In this document: positions 6,858-7,979 of the stretch, piece after piece
How the letters are laid out: the number at the start of each line of letters is the position of its first letter
How positions within the stretch are numbered: the first letter of the stretch is position 1
Source: Limnoglobus sp.
GTDB taxonomy: Bacteria > Planctomycetota > Planctomycetia > Gemmatales > Gemmataceae
Assembly (NCBI GenBank): GCA_025353985.1
Contig: JANXNT010000847.1
Span: forward strand, 1-7,979
DNA length: 7,979 nt
Direction: 5' to 3'
Position numbers and translations under genes: made by a program
Notes under the pieces: generated by a model
The model's database searches: none
What the model saw: only the letters and a program-made list of their open reading frames with translations
Told to the model about the DNA's origin: nothing

Positions 6858-7697
6858 ATGTTTACGATAAGTGCGTTTGCCGATGAAATCTCGCCCGATC
6901 CGCGTGTGCAATTGGCGGTGCTGAAGTCGGCCAACGTGCGGCACATCGAGTTTCGTTCGATCCACAAAACGAACGTGCTCGCGCTGACCGATGTGCAGAT
7001 TCGCGAGTTCGACGCGATGCGGAAAGGCGAAGGGTTTGGCATCTCAGCGATCGGTTCCCCGATTGGCAAAATCGCGATCGATGCCCTGTTCGAACCGCAC
7101 CTCGATAAGTTCAAACGTGCGATCGAACTGTGCGCAATCTTTGGCACGCCGAACATCCGCGTGTTCAGCTACTACCCACCTGCGACGGGCACGTTCGACG
7201 GCAACTGGGAGCCACACCGCGAAGAGATTTATCGCCGAATGCGCCTGAAAACTGAACTCGCGGCGAAGGCAGGGATCGTGCTGTTTCACGAGAACGAACA
7301 CAAGATTTTCGGCGATTCACCGGAGCGGGTTCGCGATTTGTTTAAGGCCGTCAATCATCCGAACTTGCGTGCGGCACACGATAACGCGAACTGGATCTTC
7401 TGCGGTTACGACTCGATTGCGGGTTGGGAACTTACGAAAGAATTCACCTCGCACTTGCATATTAAAGACTGGAAAACCGGCGAAGAACACGGCGTACTGC
7501 CGGGCTATGGCCACGGGCAAATTCCGTACACGATCTGGGATGCCGTGCAGCGCGGCTACGACGGCTTCGCCGTAATGGAACCGCACCTGCGTGGCGGCGG
7601 CCCAACGGGCGGCGTCACCGGCGCAGACCTGTTCCCCATCGCGATCGAAGCATTCCGGCAAATCCTCCGCATCTGCGGCGGCGCTGAGAAATATTAA
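6858..7697 (+). CDS. Sugar phosphate isomerase/epimerase-like TIM barrel (xylose isomerase-like family)
   Basis: The 279-residue protein fits the AP endonuclease 2/xylose isomerase-like TIM-barrel family, which includes sugar and inosose isomerases, epimerases and dehydratases. It has no signal peptide and should be cytoplasmic. Barrel strands carrying likely divalent-metal ligands appear in the expected order: L-F-H-E-N-E-H (142-148, Glu145), A-A-H-D-N-A-N-W (172-179, Asp175), H-L-H-I-K-D-W (199-205, His201) and V-M-E-P-H (239-243, Glu241). The N-terminal S-A-F-A-D-E-I-S is typical of bacterial members. The active-site quartet is intact; the sugar acted on cannot be named. The start sits 17 bases after the helicase stop with AAGG upstream, so it is probably on the same transcript. 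The next gene begins 4 bases after its stop, suggesting translational coupling. Confidence 0.88.
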   Translation: MFTISAFADEISPDPRVQLAVLKSANVRHIEFRSIHKTNVLALTDVQIREFDAMRKGEGFGISAIGSPIGKIAIDALFEPHLDKFKRAIELCAIFGTPNIRVFSYYPPATGTFDGNWEPHREEIYRRMRLKTELAAKAGIVLFHENEHKIFGDSPERVRDLFKAVNHPNLRAAHDNANWIFCGYDSIAGWELTKEFTSHLHIKDWKTGEEHGVLPGYGHGQIPYTIWDAVQRGYDGFAVMEPHLRGGGPTGGVTGADLFPIAIEAFRQILRICGGAEKY

Positions 7698-7701
7698 CCC
7701 C

Positions 7702-7979
7702 ATGCAAACTGTCCATCTGCGTATTAACGACTCGGTTACAAAACAACCTACGCCGGTTCGGCTGCGGATCAGTGGGCCAAATGGCGAGACGTACTCGCCG
7801 TTCGGGCGACCGCCGATTTTCCCGATCGGCAAAGGCGAAGAACTGGGCGGGCTTGTGAAAATTGGCCGCGAGTTGTTCAGCTACATCGACGGCGCGACCG
7901 AACTTCGCTTACCCACCGGCGTGCCGATCCGATTGCAGATATTTAAGGGAATCGAGTATCGCCCGCTCGACTTGCAAGT
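7702..7979 (+). CDS. Partial gene: N-terminal beta domain resembling CehA/McbA-type metallohydrolases
   Basis: The frame opens with ATG 4 bases after the isomerase-like gene and runs off the right edge, giving the first 92 residues. No signal peptide is present: it begins M-Q-T-V-H-L-R-I-N-D. The sequence P-T-P-V-R-L-R-I-S-G-P-N-G-E (16-29), P-F-G-R-P-P-I-F-P (about 33-41), Y-I-D-G (about 61-64) and L-P-T-G-V-P-I-R-L-Q, then K-G-I-E-Y-R-P-L, resembles from memory the beta-sandwich domain that precedes the PHP-like metal-dependent hydrolase domain in CehA/McbA-family proteins of planctomycetes and acidobacteria. The hydrolase domain itself would lie outside the window, so the assignment is tentative. 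Spacing suggests co-transcription with the isomerase-like gene. Confidence 0.75.
   Translation, partial: MQTVHLRINDSVTKQPTPVRLRISGPNGETYSPFGRPPIFPIGKGEELGGLVKIGRELFSYIDGATELRLPTGVPIRLQIFKGIEYRPLDLQ

Noticed and set aside
739..7648. The ten-base word TCGCGATCGA at 739, 7072 and 7639
   Set aside because: All three are inside coding sequence, scattered, and fit a general abundance of GATCG words. There is no array or site-like arrangement.
1..7979. tRNA, rRNA, CRISPR array, insertion sequence or phage signatures
   Set aside because: No clover-leaf-like segment, regular repeat-spacer pattern, transposase motif or terminal inverted repeat was seen; nearly all bases are in normal genes.

Overview
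The window looks like chromosomal DNA from a planctomycete, most likely the Gemmataceae (the Zavarzinella, Tuwongella and Gemmata neighbourhood). This placement is an inference. It rests on moderately high GC, weak or variable Shine-Dalgarno sites, and several proteins that read like planctomycete-type conserved hypotheticals: a Tat-exported oxidoreductase-like protein, a sugar isomerase-like TIM barrel, and a large helical protein without a recognised family. No RNA gene, mobile element, CRISPR array or phage gene is visible. Coding density is very high, and no gap between genes exceeds about 130 bases.

Left part: the first 1879 bases hold one long minus-strand reading frame, open off the left edge (at least 626 codons, no stop). 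It is easily missed because plus-strand shadow ORFs cover it. It is divergent from purN (2008-2601, plus), the glycinamide ribonucleotide formyltransferase of purine synthesis, across a 128-base shared upstream region.

Middle: a two-gene plus-strand unit follows, made of a 68-residue helical protein (2723-2929) and a 412-residue protein with a Tat-type leader that resembles the Gfo/Idh/MocA oxidoreductase fold (2943-4181). It converges on acpS (4185-4565, minus), the phosphopantetheinyl transferase that activates acyl carrier protein. Only 3 bases separate the two stop codons. AcpS has an unusual His where the family normally has its Mg-binding Asp.

Right part: divergent from acpS is a plus-strand run of tightly spaced genes. 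It holds a UvrD/PcrA-type DNA helicase (4636-6840), a xylose-isomerase-like TIM-barrel protein (6858-7697, 17 bases downstream) and the start of a protein resembling the N-terminal beta domain of CehA/McbA-type metallohydrolases (7702 to the right edge, 4 bases downstream). The spacing suggests one transcript. The last two genes may share a sugar-related task, while the helicase is probably only a co-transcribed housekeeping gene.

I see no convincing new defence or mobile system. The points most worth checking are the AcpS active-site substitution, the unexplained long minus-strand protein, the small protein paired with the Tat-exported oxidoreductase-like protein, and the Lys motif in the latter.
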